DNA from: Lewinellaceae bacterium
GTDB lineage: Bacteria; Bacteroidota; Bacteroidia; Chitinophagales; Saprospiraceae
DNA: 64,000 nt
Reading direction: 5' to 3'
NCBI GenBank assembly: GCA_020636435.1
Contig: JACJXX010000001.1
Coordinates: forward strand, 4,233,001 to 4,297,000
Both the position numbers and the translations under genes were made by a program. Positions within the stretch are counted from its first letter, which is position 1. Every line of letters starts with the position of its first letter. Positions 8,565 through 16,779 of this stretch are shown here, piece after piece. The notes under the pieces are model-generated. The model saw nothing but the letters and a program-made list of their open reading frames with translations. It was not told where the DNA came from and made no database searches.

Positions 8565-8775
8565 GGTTTCATGGTTGCATGGGTATATGGATGCATGGGT
8601 GCATGGGTGCATGGGTGCATGGGTGCATGGGTGCATGGGTGCATGGGTACATGGGTACATGGTTGCATGGTTGCATTGAGCTATCGAACCATGAAACCAT
8701 AGAACCATGAAACCATAGAACCATGAAACCATAGAACCATGAAACCATAGAACCATGAAACCATAGAACCATGAA
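8565..8775. repeat. Compound minisatellite: 8-bp (GCATGGGT) and 16-bp (AACCATGAAACCATAG) arrays
   Basis: From about 8575 to 8660 the unit GCATGGGT repeats with minor variants (GTACATGG, TTGCATGG). From 8687 to 8775 a 16-bp unit AACCATGAAACCATAG repeats about five and a half times. On the minus strand the array touches the start codon of the CrtA-like gene. The low-complexity frames it creates (His/Met/Pro and Phe/Trp/Met rich) are not genes. Confidence 0.95.
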
Positions 8776-8817
8776 CCCTGTCCCCCTAACACCCCCCGCA
8801 ACCAAATGTTTTTGTTC

Positions 8818-8947
8818 AGCAATTCCCGCTTTGGATTGCCACGAAAACACCAAGCCACAAAATCCCACGAAAGTTTAGTGCGGATTTAGTGTTTTTGTGC
8901 TTTAGTGGCAGGATTCATGGCATCATTTCGCCAAAGCGGGAATTGCC
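8818..8947. repeat. Palindromic dispersed repeat, family E, copy 2
   Basis: Perfect 16-bp inverted ends: GCAATTCCCGCTTTGG at 8819 and CCAAAGCGGGAATTGC ending at 8946. Inside, GCCACGAAAACACCAAGCC near 8839 partly complements the TTTTTGTGCTTTAGTGGC stretch near 8892-8909. The ends match copy 1 at 6273-6425. Confidence 0.85.
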
Positions 8948-9247
8948 GGTTTTTGTTGCCTTTTCGTTAAAAAGGCAGAAATGGCCGTTAAATGATCGTT
9001 AAACCACTGGACAGGCTCGTACTTCCTTTGTATTATAAGGCGTTAACTCACAGGAGCTTGCGGGGTAGCGGCCTTGAAAGGTGAAAAAACTGCCCCTGTG
9101 GCCATTTATTCGGTCAGGCGTCCAAGAAAGCAAAAGATAAAGAGAAAGTTGTAATTTTGAAGCTTGATAACCAAAGGCTTAACGATTACAACTTTAAAAT
9201 ACATTTACCAAATCAAATTCAAAGCAAGGCACATGATTAAAACAAGC
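8948..9247. other. Intergenic leader before the OmpH genes
   Basis: No convincing gene is visible. The stretch contains AT-rich segments and a GGCAGTTTT-like hairpin-prone section near 9080-9110 (CTGCCCCTGTGGCC). It presumably holds the promoter and 5' untranslated region of the OmpH-OmpH-murI unit. I see no recognisable riboswitch. Confidence 0.4.
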
Positions 9248-9754
9248 ATGAAAAAAATCCTGGTTATACTCTCCATGGCCCTTTTCCTGGCTGTATCGGC
9301 CAACGCGCAGCGCATCGCCTACGTCGATGTCAATACCATCCTGGAGAGCATCTCCGAGTATCAGTCGGCTCAGCAGGAGCTTGACAAGCTGGCCTCTGCC
9401 TGGCGCCAGGAAGTTGCCCAGGAATACGATAAAATAAAGGGGTTATACAACCGTTACCAGGCAGAACAAGTCCTTCTTAGCGAAGAGGCTCGCAAACAGC
9501 GCGAAGAGGAGATCATGGAAAAGGAAAAGCAAGTGCGCGACTTGCAGAAGGACAAGTTTGGCCCCGAGGGAGAACTCTTCAAGCGCCGGCAGGAACTCGT
9601 GCGGCCGATCCAGGACCGGGTCTTTGCCGCCATTGAGGAATACGCCAACGAGCGCGGTTACGATTTCATTTTTGACAAATCGGGCTCTACCGGCATGATC
9701 TTCTCCAATCCGCAGTACGACAAGACTTCGGATATTATGGATAAGTTGAAGTAA
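9248..9754 (+). CDS. OmpH/Skp family periplasmic chaperone (copy 1)
   Basis: The product from the ATG at 9248 has a signal peptide (MKKILVILSMALFLAVSANA, cleavage before QRIAYVD). The mature part opens with the OmpH signature (RIAYVDVNTILESI), then a long charged coiled coil (residues ~45-120), then GYDFIFDKSG. Skp-type chaperones hold unfolded outer-membrane proteins in the periplasm. An alternative ATG five codons upstream (9233) would only lengthen the n-region. It is followed after 93 bp by a paralogue and then murI, the usual Bacteroidota tail of the bamA-ompH-ompH-murI block. Here bamA and uppS are not upstream. Confidence 0.9.
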   Translation: MKKILVILSMALFLAVSANAQRIAYVDVNTILESISEYQSAQQELDKLASAWRQEVAQEYDKIKGLYNRYQAEQVLLSEEARKQREEEIMEKEKQVRDLQKDKFGPEGELFKRRQELVRPIQDRVFAAIEEYANERGYDFIFDKSGSTGMIFSNPQYDKTSDIMDKLK

Positions 9755-9847
9755 ATCAAAACCCTTCTTTTTACTTCGCTGCAAAACTGCTATTTTTGCA
9801 GCCATTTTGCATCATTCGATAATCAAAAACAAAAATAGGGACACAAA

Positions 9848-10354
9848 ATGAAGCGTATTTTAAAAATAAGCTGCCTTCTGCTGATGGTGTTCGGCGCCTT
9901 GAATGCCGCACAGGCTCAGAAGTTCGGCTATGTCAATTCTTCTGCTATCCTGGCGGATATGGCGGAGGTAAAACAGATGGAAGCCAACCTGGAAGCCCTG
10001 CAAAAGCAATTGCAGAAGAAAGGCCAGAGCATGGTGGAACAACTCCAGCAGGACTACGCTGCCGTGCAGCAAAAAGCTGCCAGCGGCGACTTGTCGCCCA
10101 AGCAGCAGGAAGAAGAGGCCAAGAAGCTCGAAGACCAGCAGGCCGAGATTGCCAAGTTTGAGCAGGATATGGTCAAACAGCTCCAGGAAAAGCGCAACAA
10201 AGAGCTGCAGCCCATCCTGGAAAAGGTCAACCAGGCCATTACCGACGTGGCCAAAGAAAATGGCTTGCAGTTCATTTTCGATGAGGGGGTCATCCTTTAT
10301 GCCGACGAGAGCATGGATGTCGCCAACCTGGTCAAAGCCAAACTCGGCCTGTAA
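9848..10354 (+). CDS. OmpH/Skp family periplasmic chaperone (copy 2)
   Basis: 168 residues with a signal peptide (CLLLMVFGALNAAQAQ) and mature start KFGYVNSSAILADMAEVKQM, the OmpH motif. A Gln/Lys/Glu-rich coiled coil runs over residues ~45-120, and the C-terminal part reads LQFIFDEGVILY. It is closely related in layout to the preceding gene. Tandem Skp paralogues are usual in Bacteroidota, and each probably forms a trimeric jellyfish-shaped chaperone. The stop is directly followed by murI, so co-transcription is likely. Confidence 0.93.
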   Translation: MKRILKISCLLLMVFGALNAAQAQKFGYVNSSAILADMAEVKQMEANLEALQKQLQKKGQSMVEQLQQDYAAVQQKAASGDLSPKQQEEEAKKLEDQQAEIAKFEQDMVKQLQEKRNKELQPILEKVNQAITDVAKENGLQFIFDEGVILYADESMDVANLVKAKLGL

Positions 10355-10355
10355 T

Positions 10356-11156
10356 TTGCGATTGAATAGCCAACCCGTTGGCCTGTTCGATTCTGGCATA
10401 GGCGGCCTGACCGCCGCCTATGCCATTATCCGGCAGCTCCCTCACGAGCAGATCGTCTATTTCGGAGATACCGCTCACCTGCCCTACGGGCCGCAGCCGG
10501 CTGAGGCCATTCGCGCCTACAGTGCCGGCATCACTCAATTTCTTCTTCAACAAGGCTGCAAAGCCATCGTCGTGGCCTGCAATACAGCCACTGCCGCCGC
10601 GCTCAATTACCTGCGGGAGCGTTGGCCCAATGTTCCATTCATCGGCATGGAACCGGCCGTCAAGCCCGGCGCCCGCGCCACCCACAGCGGGAAGGTAGGC
10701 GTGTTGGCCACCGCCGGCACTTTCAAGAGCCAGCGCTACGCCAGCCTCATGCACCGCTACGCCAAAGAGGTCGAACTGCTGGAAAATCCCTGCGCCGGCC
10801 TGGTGGAACGCATCGAGAATGGCCACCTGAACAGTCCGGAAACGGAGGCCTTCCTGCGCAAAATCCTGGAGCCGATGCTGGCCGCCGGAGCCGACACCTT
10901 CGTGCTCGGCTGCACCCACTACCCCTTTGTGCAACCGCTCATCGAAAAGATTGCCGGGCCTGGCGCGACCGTCATCGATCCCGCGCCCGCTATCGCCCGC
11001 CAACTGCAGCGCGTGCTCGAAGAAAAAGATATGCTCAGCCCCGAATTGCACGGGCCGCACCGGTTTTATGTTTCGGGCGAAAAGGGGAACTTTGAACGCC
11101 TGGCTTCCATGCTGCTCGGTTATGAAGTGAAGGTGGAAGCGGGGGTGGCGTTCTAA
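10356..11156 (+). CDS. murI: Glutamate racemase
   Basis: This protein makes D-glutamate from L-glutamate for peptidoglycan. It reads QPVGLFDSGIGGLTAAYA, then FGDTAHLPYGP, VVACNTATAAAL (first catalytic Cys) and VLGCTHYPFV (second catalytic Cys), all family hallmarks. No ATG precedes the conserved start. TTG codons at 10356 and 10362 are the only close initiation sites, giving about 266 or 264 residues, the normal length. It begins 1 bp after the ompH stop, suggesting translational coupling, which may explain the weak start codon. Confidence 0.93.
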   Translation: MRLNSQPVGLFDSGIGGLTAAYAIIRQLPHEQIVYFGDTAHLPYGPQPAEAIRAYSAGITQFLLQQGCKAIVVACNTATAAALNYLRERWPNVPFIGMEPAVKPGARATHSGKVGVLATAGTFKSQRYASLMHRYAKEVELLENPCAGLVERIENGHLNSPETEAFLRKILEPMLAAGADTFVLGCTHYPFVQPLIEKIAGPGATVIDPAPAIARQLQRVLEEKDMLSPELHGPHRFYVSGEKGNFERLASMLLGYEVKVEAGVAF

Positions 11157-11199
11157 CGGCGGGCGCGATGCTGGTTTGTGCCCCCTTAGAGTTTTCGAT

Positions 11200-11345
11200 A
11201 TAAAAAGCACCTGGAAATCCCCTCTTGATATACGGTTACATGGTTATCCGGCTCCATTGTTGACCGTAGGCTCCCTACAGTGAGGCAAGGGAGCAAGGAA
11301 ACCGGGTGTAGCCATGAATTTTGGGGGCGTCTCCCCAAGCGTCCC
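11200..11345. repeat. Dispersed repeat, family C, copy 1
   Basis: Read on the minus strand this region (GCTTGGGGAGACGCCCCCAA, ACCCGGTTTCCTTGCTCCC, GAGCCTACGGTCAACAATGG, ACCATGTAACCGTA) closely parallels the plus strand at 43461-43610. No coding potential is seen. It follows murI and, with the palindrome at 11538-11698, fills the 560-bp gap to the next gene. Confidence 0.75.
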
Positions 11346-11537
11346 AAAAGGGAAAGTCCCGTCAAAGTACTTGTGAGCCAGCCCTGATAATCCGTAACGC
11401 CCCAGCGTCCCTCTTCTTTTCCGAGGTTAATGAAATCAAGGCTCATGGGCTTTATTTTTTAACAGTAGATAAAAAAGGCAAAAGTTCTTATATTCGAATT
11501 GGTTAGCCGACTAACCATATAAAAACTTTTAAATGTT

Positions 11538-11698
11538 AGGCACGAGGAAAGAATAAAGTGTTCAATTATGGGGCAGTAATTTTTGTGCCAGGCAAGGCGC
11601 GAAGAATGAGGATAGCCAAAGCTACCTGAGTGATGAGCAACGCAGCATGGCGCAAAAAGTACAAGCCAGAATGGACAGTTTATTCTTTCCTCGTGCCT
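11538..11698. repeat. Palindromic element with perfect 20-bp inverted ends
   Basis: AGGCACGAGGAAAGAATAAA at 11538-11557 is the exact reverse complement of 11679-11698. Inside, GTAATTTTTGTGCCAGGC near 11576 partly complements the CATGGCGCAAAAAGTAC segment near 11646-11662. No frame of note is present. It ends 20 bp before the stop of the dienelactone hydrolase gene. Confidence 0.9.
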
Positions 11699-11718
11699 TA
11701 TCAAATATTTACCCTCTC

Positions 11719-12606
11719 TCACTTCAATTTTTCTTTGAAAAAATCTACCGTTCTTTGCCAGGCCAACTCCGCAGCGGCTTTATCGTATCGCGGCGTGGTA
11801 TCATTGTGAAACCCATGGTTTACCCCCGGGTAATTGTAAGCGGAATATTCTTTATTGTGCTCCTTCAAGGCCGCCTCGTAAGCTGGCCAGCCTTCATTGA
11901 CCCGATTGTCGAGTTCTGCAAAATGCAGCAGTAAAGGGGCTTGAATCCGGGGCACCTCTTCTGCTGCGGGCTGCCCTCCATAAAAGGGGACGGCAGCTAA
12001 AAGATCGGGAACGCGGACCGCCATCATATTCGAAATCCAGCCGCCAAAGCAAAATCCCACTACCCCTACTTTTCCATTGCATTTGGAATGGTTCCTCAGG
12101 CGGTCAAAGGCGGCGATAAAATCCTCCAGCATCTCATTCCGGTCTCTTTTCTGCTGCAGCGCTCTGCCGTCGTCATCATTGCCAGGATAACCGCCCAGCG
12201 GATAAAGGGCATCCGGCGCTAATGAAATGAACCCGGCAAGCGCCGCGCGCCGGGCCACGTCCTCTATGTGTGGGTTGAGCCCTCTGTTTTCGTGCACGAC
12301 CACAATGCCGGGCAATTTTCCCTTACTTTCGGCCGGCCGGGAGAGCAACCCCCGCATCTTGCCTGCCCCTTTAGGCGATTTGTATTTTATGTACTTCGAT
12401 TTCAACCTGGGATCGCCGGGCTGGATTTGGATTTTATCCTGGTAATTCGGCATGACGAAACGGAGAAGAGACGAAACGGTAAGCCCGCCAATGGCATAGG
12501 CAGACAACCTATCCATAAATTGCCGCCGGTCAATTCGGTTGTGGGCATAGTCGTCATAAAGGTCAAATACCTCCTGGTTGATTTCTTCTTTTTTAATTTC
12601 TTTCAT
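11719..12606 (-). CDS. Dienelactone hydrolase family protein with Tat-like N-terminus
   Basis: The 295-residue product from the ATG at 12606 starts MKEIKKEEINQEVFDLYDDY. Residues ~22-45 (RIDRRQFMDRLSAYAIGGL) resemble a Tat signal, as in many family members. The hydrolase part has VVVHENRGLNPHIEDVARR, the Cys nucleophile in GFCFGG and the late GVNHGFHNDTTPRYD with the catalytic His. Dienelactone hydrolases open lactones in chloroaromatic degradation, but the family is broad and the substrate here is unknown. The open frame extends upstream to 12711 with no supporting features; the chosen start precedes the conserved region and the Tat-like segment. Confidence 0.9.
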   Translation of the reverse strand: MKEIKKEEINQEVFDLYDDYAHNRIDRRQFMDRLSAYAIGGLTVSSLLRFVMPNYQDKIQIQPGDPRLKSKYIKYKSPKGAGKMRGLLSRPAESKGKLPGIVVVHENRGLNPHIEDVARRAALAGFISLAPDALYPLGGYPGNDDDGRALQQKRDRNEMLEDFIAAFDRLRNHSKCNGKVGVVGFCFGGWISNMMAVRVPDLLAAVPFYGGQPAAEEVPRIQAPLLLHFAELDNRVNEGWPAYEAALKEHNKEYSAYNYPGVNHGFHNDTTPRYDKAAAELAWQRTVDFFKEKLK

Positions 12607-12704
12607 AGTCTTTTCGGTTTGAAGTGAGACGCAAATATAATGGCCTGCCCCGAAAACGCGATTGAATGGAAAATAAACGCCATTGCCAGAAGAAAGGATA
12701 ATAC

Positions 12705-13028
12705 TCAGCACACTTCGATATTCGCAGAAGCCATTTCAAGCCCCTTTGCCGTAGCCTCTAAATTTATCTTTCCTTTTGAAAAACCAGACTGAATAACAAC
12801 CATCGCTTTCCCATAAAACAAGTTCACATAATCCGCCTGAAACGGCTCGAAAGATTGGGGGTTGCCATTGCCAACGCCCGCTATGCTTCCTTCCCCTTTG
12901 ACAGTTAAATTGATTTTATCCATTGCCAGAGGCACGAGGTTGCCTTCTGCATCCAGAGCTTCCACCAGGACATAAGTCAACCCAGGTTTAAGAACCTTAC
13001 TGGCTGGGACCGGGCGTAAGGTTCTCAA
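12705..13028 (-). pseudogene. C-terminal remnant of a GH2 beta-galactosidase
   Basis: The 107-residue frame (LRPVPASKVLKPGLTYVLVE, KGEGSIAGVGNGNPQSFEPF, LFYGKAMVVIQSG) matches the extreme C-terminal immunoglobulin-like domain of Bacteroidota GH2 beta-galactosidases. The sugar-binding, Ig and TIM-barrel domains, some 700 or more residues, are missing. The frame opens 6 bp after the GH53 stop with only a TTG as a possible start. I read it as a deletion scar that fused the GH53 3' end to the GH2 tail. GH2 and GH53 normally act together on beta-1,4-galactan. Confidence 0.75.
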
Positions 13029-13034
13029 ACCAGG

Positions 13035-14192
13035 TTATTCGCCTTTGTAATACCGCATGCCCATATTCGCCTGGTTATCATGGTCGAACAAGGTGGCATT
13101 GTCCCAGTGAGAGCCCTGCGCCCATTGGGTGGAACAGGGTGTAGAAACCCATGCGGGCTCCCAGTAAATCAGCCCTTGCCCACCTCCTTCGACAATCTTT
13201 TTCTCCAGCGCTTTCAAATAATCATACTGCCCTTGCTCGCTTATCGGAAAACCGGCGACGGCGGCATCCTGCCCTAAAATATTATTGGCGCTGTCGTTGT
13301 TGTCAAGCGTAAATGGGTAAGCCGTTTCAACAACCATCAATTTTTTGCCGTACTTGCCGATCAGTGTCCGAACAGCCGAAGGCAAGCCTTCCAGCGATAC
13401 GTCAGACCACAAAGGATAATACGAGATGCCTATCCAGTCGTAATCCGTCACCCCGTTTTGCTGAGCGGCCTCAAACCACCACAGGGCATTTTCGGGTTGG
13501 GCAATATGCAGCATGGTTTGGATGCTTTTATTAAATTCAGCAGCAGCGGCACGAACTGCTTTAAGCCCCTGGTTTAAAAGGAATGCATTCCGGGCCCAGT
13601 CAATGCTATTGTAAGCGCCGTTCGGGCTTTGCAGAATCTCGGCATTGGTTTCATTGCCAACCTGAACGTACTCGGGCAACAAACCCGAGTCATTCAGTTT
13701 TTTCAACACATCGAACGTATAATGGTACAAGGAGTCGCCAAGTATTGCGGTATTGTTTGCGACAGGCAACCAGGCGGCGGGTATTTTTTGCTTGCCCGGA
13801 TCCGCCCAGTCATCTGAATAGTGAAAATCGAGCAGCACCTTCATATCCAGAGCCTTCGCCCGGGAAATCGTCTTTTTGACATCCTCAAAGTCAGAATAGC
13901 CGGTCCAGTCGGGATTGTGCCACAACCGCACTCTGATCAAATCCGTACCTGCATTTTTAAAAATCTGGTAAGGGTCTCGTTTGGCTCCTTCTTCATCAAA
14001 ATATTCCGCGCCACAATCTTCCATTTCATTCACGTAGGAAAGATCGGCTCCCCGCAAAAATTCCAGGGTGTCTGCGGGCTCTTCCCCCGGTTCTTCCGTC
14101 GGCTCCTCCTTTGAAACGGGATTGTCGTCCGTCAGTCGACAAGAAGGAAAAAGAAGGCTGGCTGAAAGGAAAAAGCTAATAAGAAATCTCAT
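13035..14192 (-). CDS. GH53 arabinogalactan endo-beta-1,4-galactanase lipoprotein
   Basis: This 385-residue protein has a lipoprotein signal (FFLSASLLFPSCRLTDD). A Glu/Pro-rich linker (SKEEPTEEPGEEPAD) follows, then the catalytic barrel: FLRGADLSYVNEMEDCG, IRVRLWHNP, LLDFHYSDDWADPGKQ, the acid/base YVQVGNETNAE and the nucleophile region MVVETAYPF. It cleaves beta-1,4-galactan side chains of pectin or arabinogalactan into oligosaccharides, probably at the cell surface. On one side lies a SusE-like C-terminal fragment and on the other a GH2 remnant, so it appears to be the only intact gene of a former galactan utilisation locus. Confidence 0.93.
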   Translation of the reverse strand: MRFLISFFLSASLLFPSCRLTDDNPVSKEEPTEEPGEEPADTLEFLRGADLSYVNEMEDCGAEYFDEEGAKRDPYQIFKNAGTDLIRVRLWHNPDWTGYSDFEDVKKTISRAKALDMKVLLDFHYSDDWADPGKQKIPAAWLPVANNTAILGDSLYHYTFDVLKKLNDSGLLPEYVQVGNETNAEILQSPNGAYNSIDWARNAFLLNQGLKAVRAAAAEFNKSIQTMLHIAQPENALWWFEAAQQNGVTDYDWIGISYYPLWSDVSLEGLPSAVRTLIGKYGKKLMVVETAYPFTLDNNDSANNILGQDAAVAGFPISEQGQYDYLKALEKKIVEGGGQGLIYWEPAWVSTPCSTQWAQGSHWDNATLFDHDNQANMGMRYYKGE

Positions 14193-14201
14193 GATAAGTA
14201 T

Positions 14202-14492
14202 TTAATTCAAAGCAATCGTTTTATCCACCCCATTGGCTGTAATGGCATACGTTTCAGGCGAGCCGGTAAACCGGAAGTTGTTGTCGCCATCGGCAGCATC
14301 CTCCAACCTGGCGTCAATGGCATAGCCCTGCTCCACAAAATAAGGATAATTCAAACCAGATTGCCAATCATTTTCAACATTGAAGAACCGGAAGGTTCCT
14401 TCCTTGAACGCTAGTGCCTCGCTCCACACGTTTACCGCGCCTTCCAAAGCGACAGTGGCGGCGCCCCAATTCCAACTGTCAGGAGTAGCGGG
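14202..14492 (-). pseudogene. C-terminal remnant of a SusE/F-like glycan-binding protein
   Basis: The frame runs from an in-frame TAG at 14493-14495 to the stop at 14202. It reads DSWNWGAATVALEGAVNVW, FRFFNVENDWQSGLNYPYF and then EDAADGDNNFRFTGSPETYA, a pattern seen at the end of SusE/SusF-type surface glycan-binding lipoproteins in galactan loci. No start codon or signal peptide is available. The homologous part begins abruptly, and upstream to 14640 there is only unassigned sequence. It lies 9 bp from the GH53 start, as expected of one former operon. Confidence 0.68.
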
Positions 14493-14664
14493 CTACCAGC
14501 CGAACTTGGGATAGGGATTTCAAAGTAGTAGTAGGTGGCCCGGCCCAGATAGCAAATCGGAGGCCGATAACACACCTCGGGCGCCAACATTTTTTTATTT
14601 TTACAGAAGGAAAAGGATCTCTGCTATTGTAAACGATTAACTAATAACCTATTCACTACTGTTC

Positions 14665-15720
14665 ATGTATACAAAAAAGACCTACAAAGCCATAGACATG
14701 GCCATGTGGACGCGATTTGAGACCTTGCTGTTTCTGGCGATAGGCGTGGCCTGGGTGGCGCTCTATTATTTTTTCAACCTGGAATGGCTGAAAATCCCCT
14801 GGACGCCATTGGCCTTAATTGGCACAGCCGTAGCCTTTGTCATTGGCTTCCAGAACAATGCAGCTTACGGGAGAATTTGGGAAGCAAGAAAAATTTGGGG
14901 AGGCATCGTCAATACCTCCAGAACCTTTGGAATGTATGCACAAGATATGCTCTCCAATGAGTACGCTGCCACCCCGATGCCTCAGGAGCAACTGGAACAG
15001 GAAATCAGAACCCTGACCTACCGGCATATTGCCTGGATGACGGCCCTGCGCCACGCTATGCGAGCCGTCAAACCCTGGGAGACGACCTTTAGCCATAAAA
15101 CAAATCAGGAATGGGATCTCAGGCCCCCGGAACGAGATTCAACGCTGGATGAGGATTTAAAGCCTTACCTTTCTAAAAGCGACCTCGACTATGTACTGGA
15201 CAAAGACAATAAGCAAACGGCGGTATTGTACCGGCAATCTCATCACCTGAGAACCCTAAAAGAACAAGGCGTTATCTGGGAGTTTTCATTTTTGGAGCTG
15301 GAAGGCATCCTGCAGGAACTTTTCACCTTGCAAGGCAAAAGCGAACGGATCAAAAACTTCCCCTATCCCCGCCAATTCGCTACCCTCAATCATTATTTCA
15401 TGTGGCTTTTTGTGCTTTTTCTTCCGCTGGCCCTGGTTCCCCAATTTGCTGAAATCGGGAAGGAGTATACCGAGGCTTATCCGTTGATAAGCGACTCGTT
15501 TGTATGGTTTTCGATCCCCTTTTATGTTGCCGTAGCCTGGATATTTCATACCATGGAAAGAATTGGCAGAACAGGAGAGAACCCTTTCGAGGGCACCTCT
15601 AACGATGTTCCAATATCGACCATTGCCAGAGGCATTGAAATTGACCTGCGGCAAAACCTGGGAGAAGCAAAGAAGGATATCCCTGCGCAGTTTCCCGATA
15701 TCTATGATATACAATTCTAA
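14665..15720 (+). CDS. Bestrophin family ion channel
   Basis: This 351-residue membrane protein begins MYTKKTYKAIDMAMWTRFET. It has N-terminal hydrophobic helices (LLFLAIGVAWVALYYFF), the family segment FVIGFQNNAAYGRIWEARKI and WGGIVNTSRT, and C-terminal helices near residues 240-300 followed by ENPFEGTSNDVPI, the bestrophin C-terminal signature. Bacterial bestrophins form pentameric channels; KpBest is cation-selective whereas animal homologues pass anions, so selectivity here is open. It is a single gene with no evident partners. Confidence 0.92.
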   Translation: MYTKKTYKAIDMAMWTRFETLLFLAIGVAWVALYYFFNLEWLKIPWTPLALIGTAVAFVIGFQNNAAYGRIWEARKIWGGIVNTSRTFGMYAQDMLSNEYAATPMPQEQLEQEIRTLTYRHIAWMTALRHAMRAVKPWETTFSHKTNQEWDLRPPERDSTLDEDLKPYLSKSDLDYVLDKDNKQTAVLYRQSHHLRTLKEQGVIWEFSFLELEGILQELFTLQGKSERIKNFPYPRQFATLNHYFMWLFVLFLPLALVPQFAEIGKEYTEAYPLISDSFVWFSIPFYVAVAWIFHTMERIGRTGENPFEGTSNDVPISTIARGIEIDLRQNLGEAKKDIPAQFPDIYDIQF

Positions 15721-16003
15721 GCGCGTGTAAACAGAACGCGGGACCTCTGTTTTTGGGCGGACATAAGTGTTTGTAATCGGTTACAAACGGATAACAAGAT
15801 GGGTTGCGCTGCAACTGCCCAGCTTTTTGGACAGGAGCGGGAAGGGAAAAGTGATCGGGATATTGGGGCATAGACGCACCACCGTATATTTGAAACACCT
15901 ACTTCGCCTCATGTTGTAGACGGAGGTTTGGATACGCCCAAGTTATGGCCAAGCAGAAGAAAAGAAAAGCCACGATCAAGGGTTATTGATTGGAGAACGC
16001 ATT

Positions 16004-16044
16004 GACTTTTACGTAAACAAATTTTATCTTTATACGTAAAAGTC
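16004..16044. promoter_or_regulatory. Inverted repeat operator upstream of the toxin-antitoxin genes
   Basis: GACTTTTACGTA (16004-16015) and TACGTAAAAGTC (16033-16044) form a perfect 12-bp inverted repeat around an AT-rich 17-bp centre, ending 6 bp before the antitoxin ATG. Type II antitoxins commonly bind such palindromes to repress their own operon, so this is the likely autoregulatory site. Confidence 0.75.
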
Positions 16045-16050
16045 GAAATA

Positions 16051-16296
16051 ATGAATACTAAGCTAACACTAAGCCTGGACAAGGATATCATTGAGCGTGC
16101 CAAAAGCTACGCAAGGGAGCATAATGTGAGCCTCTCCTTTCTGGTGGAAAACCTCCTTCTTAAGATCATTTCAGACTATAAGGAAAGAAATGAGCATACA
16201 GGTAGCATCGTGAAGGAATTGAGTGGAATAATCAAATTGGAAGGAGTAGATTATAAGGCAGATTATGCTAAATATCTTGAAGAGAAATACCAATGA
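16051..16296 (+). CDS. Antitoxin, DUF6364 family
   Basis: An 81-residue protein starting MNTKLTLSLDKDIIERAKSY, a ribbon-helix-helix-like N-terminus of the DUF6364 type, followed by YAREHNVSLSFLVENLLLKI and an acidic/charged C-terminal tail that probably wraps the toxin. It overlaps the PIN-domain gene by 4 bp (ATGA), the classic antitoxin-toxin coupling. The palindrome just upstream fits autoregulation. The antitoxin role is inferred from family and arrangement. Confidence 0.85.
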   Translation: MNTKLTLSLDKDIIERAKSYAREHNVSLSFLVENLLLKIISDYKERNEHTGSIVKELSGIIKLEGVDYKADYAKYLEEKYQ

Positions 16297-16718
16297 AGAA
16301 GGGTGCAGTATTTGTTGATACCAACATTATTTTAGATTGGCTCGGCAAAAGAGAGCCATTCTTCAAGTACGCAGAAGAATTATTCTTAAAAGCTGAGAAT
16401 AAAGAAATTGAGGTTTTGATCAGTACGATGAGTTACATCTCTACTGAATATATTCTACGAAAACAGCTGGGTAAAGAAAAAACAAGACAAGCTTTAAGCG
16501 GTATAAGAATGATAAGTTCGGTTTGTTCTAGTGGAGGCAAAGAGATTGACCTTGCATTGGTTTCTGACATGAAAGATTTAGAAGATTCCTTTCAATACCA
16601 TACGGCGCTTAATAATTCGGCGAACATTATCATTACAAGGAACCCTAAAGACTTTGTGGATTCCAAGGTGCCAATTATGAGTGCTGAAGAGTATGTCAAA
16701 TTAAGTCAAAAAGATTAG
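16293..16718 (+). CDS. PIN domain toxin (VapC-like)
   Basis: This 141-residue protein starts with the PIN signature VFVDTNIILDWLGKREPF (first acidic residue in DTN). It continues with STEYILRKQLGKE (conserved Glu), an acidic pair around DMKDLEDSFQYHTA and the closing IIITRNPKDF. PIN toxins are magnesium-dependent RNases that cut tRNA or rRNA, and the target here cannot be predicted. It follows the DUF6364 antitoxin with a 4-bp overlap. Confidence 0.9.
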   Translation: MKKGAVFVDTNIILDWLGKREPFFKYAEELFLKAENKEIEVLISTMSYISTEYILRKQLGKEKTRQALSGIRMISSVCSSGGKEIDLALVSDMKDLEDSFQYHTALNNSANIIITRNPKDFVDSKVPIMSAEEYVKLSQKD

Positions 16719-16779
16719 CCTGGCCATAATCGAGTAGGGTAAGACCAGCCCCTACTCCTCCTTCAAAGCCGAAGGCGCC

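Noticed and set aside
8322..8868. Long open frames in several phases rich in His/Met/Trp/Phe
   Set aside because: They are produced by the 8-bp and 16-bp tandem arrays, which have no stops. The composition is not protein-like, and the CrtA-like gene is the only supported reading.
10149..10355. N-terminal extension of murI upstream into ompH
   Set aside because: The frame is open, but the residues are an out-of-phase shadow of the ompH gene and lack similarity to glutamate racemase.
14496..14640. Minus-strand frame reading RPPICYLGRATYYYFEIPIP upstream of the SusE fragment
   Set aside because: It is in a different phase from the SusE tail and has no start or recognised family. It is treated as unassigned sequence at a rearrangement junction.
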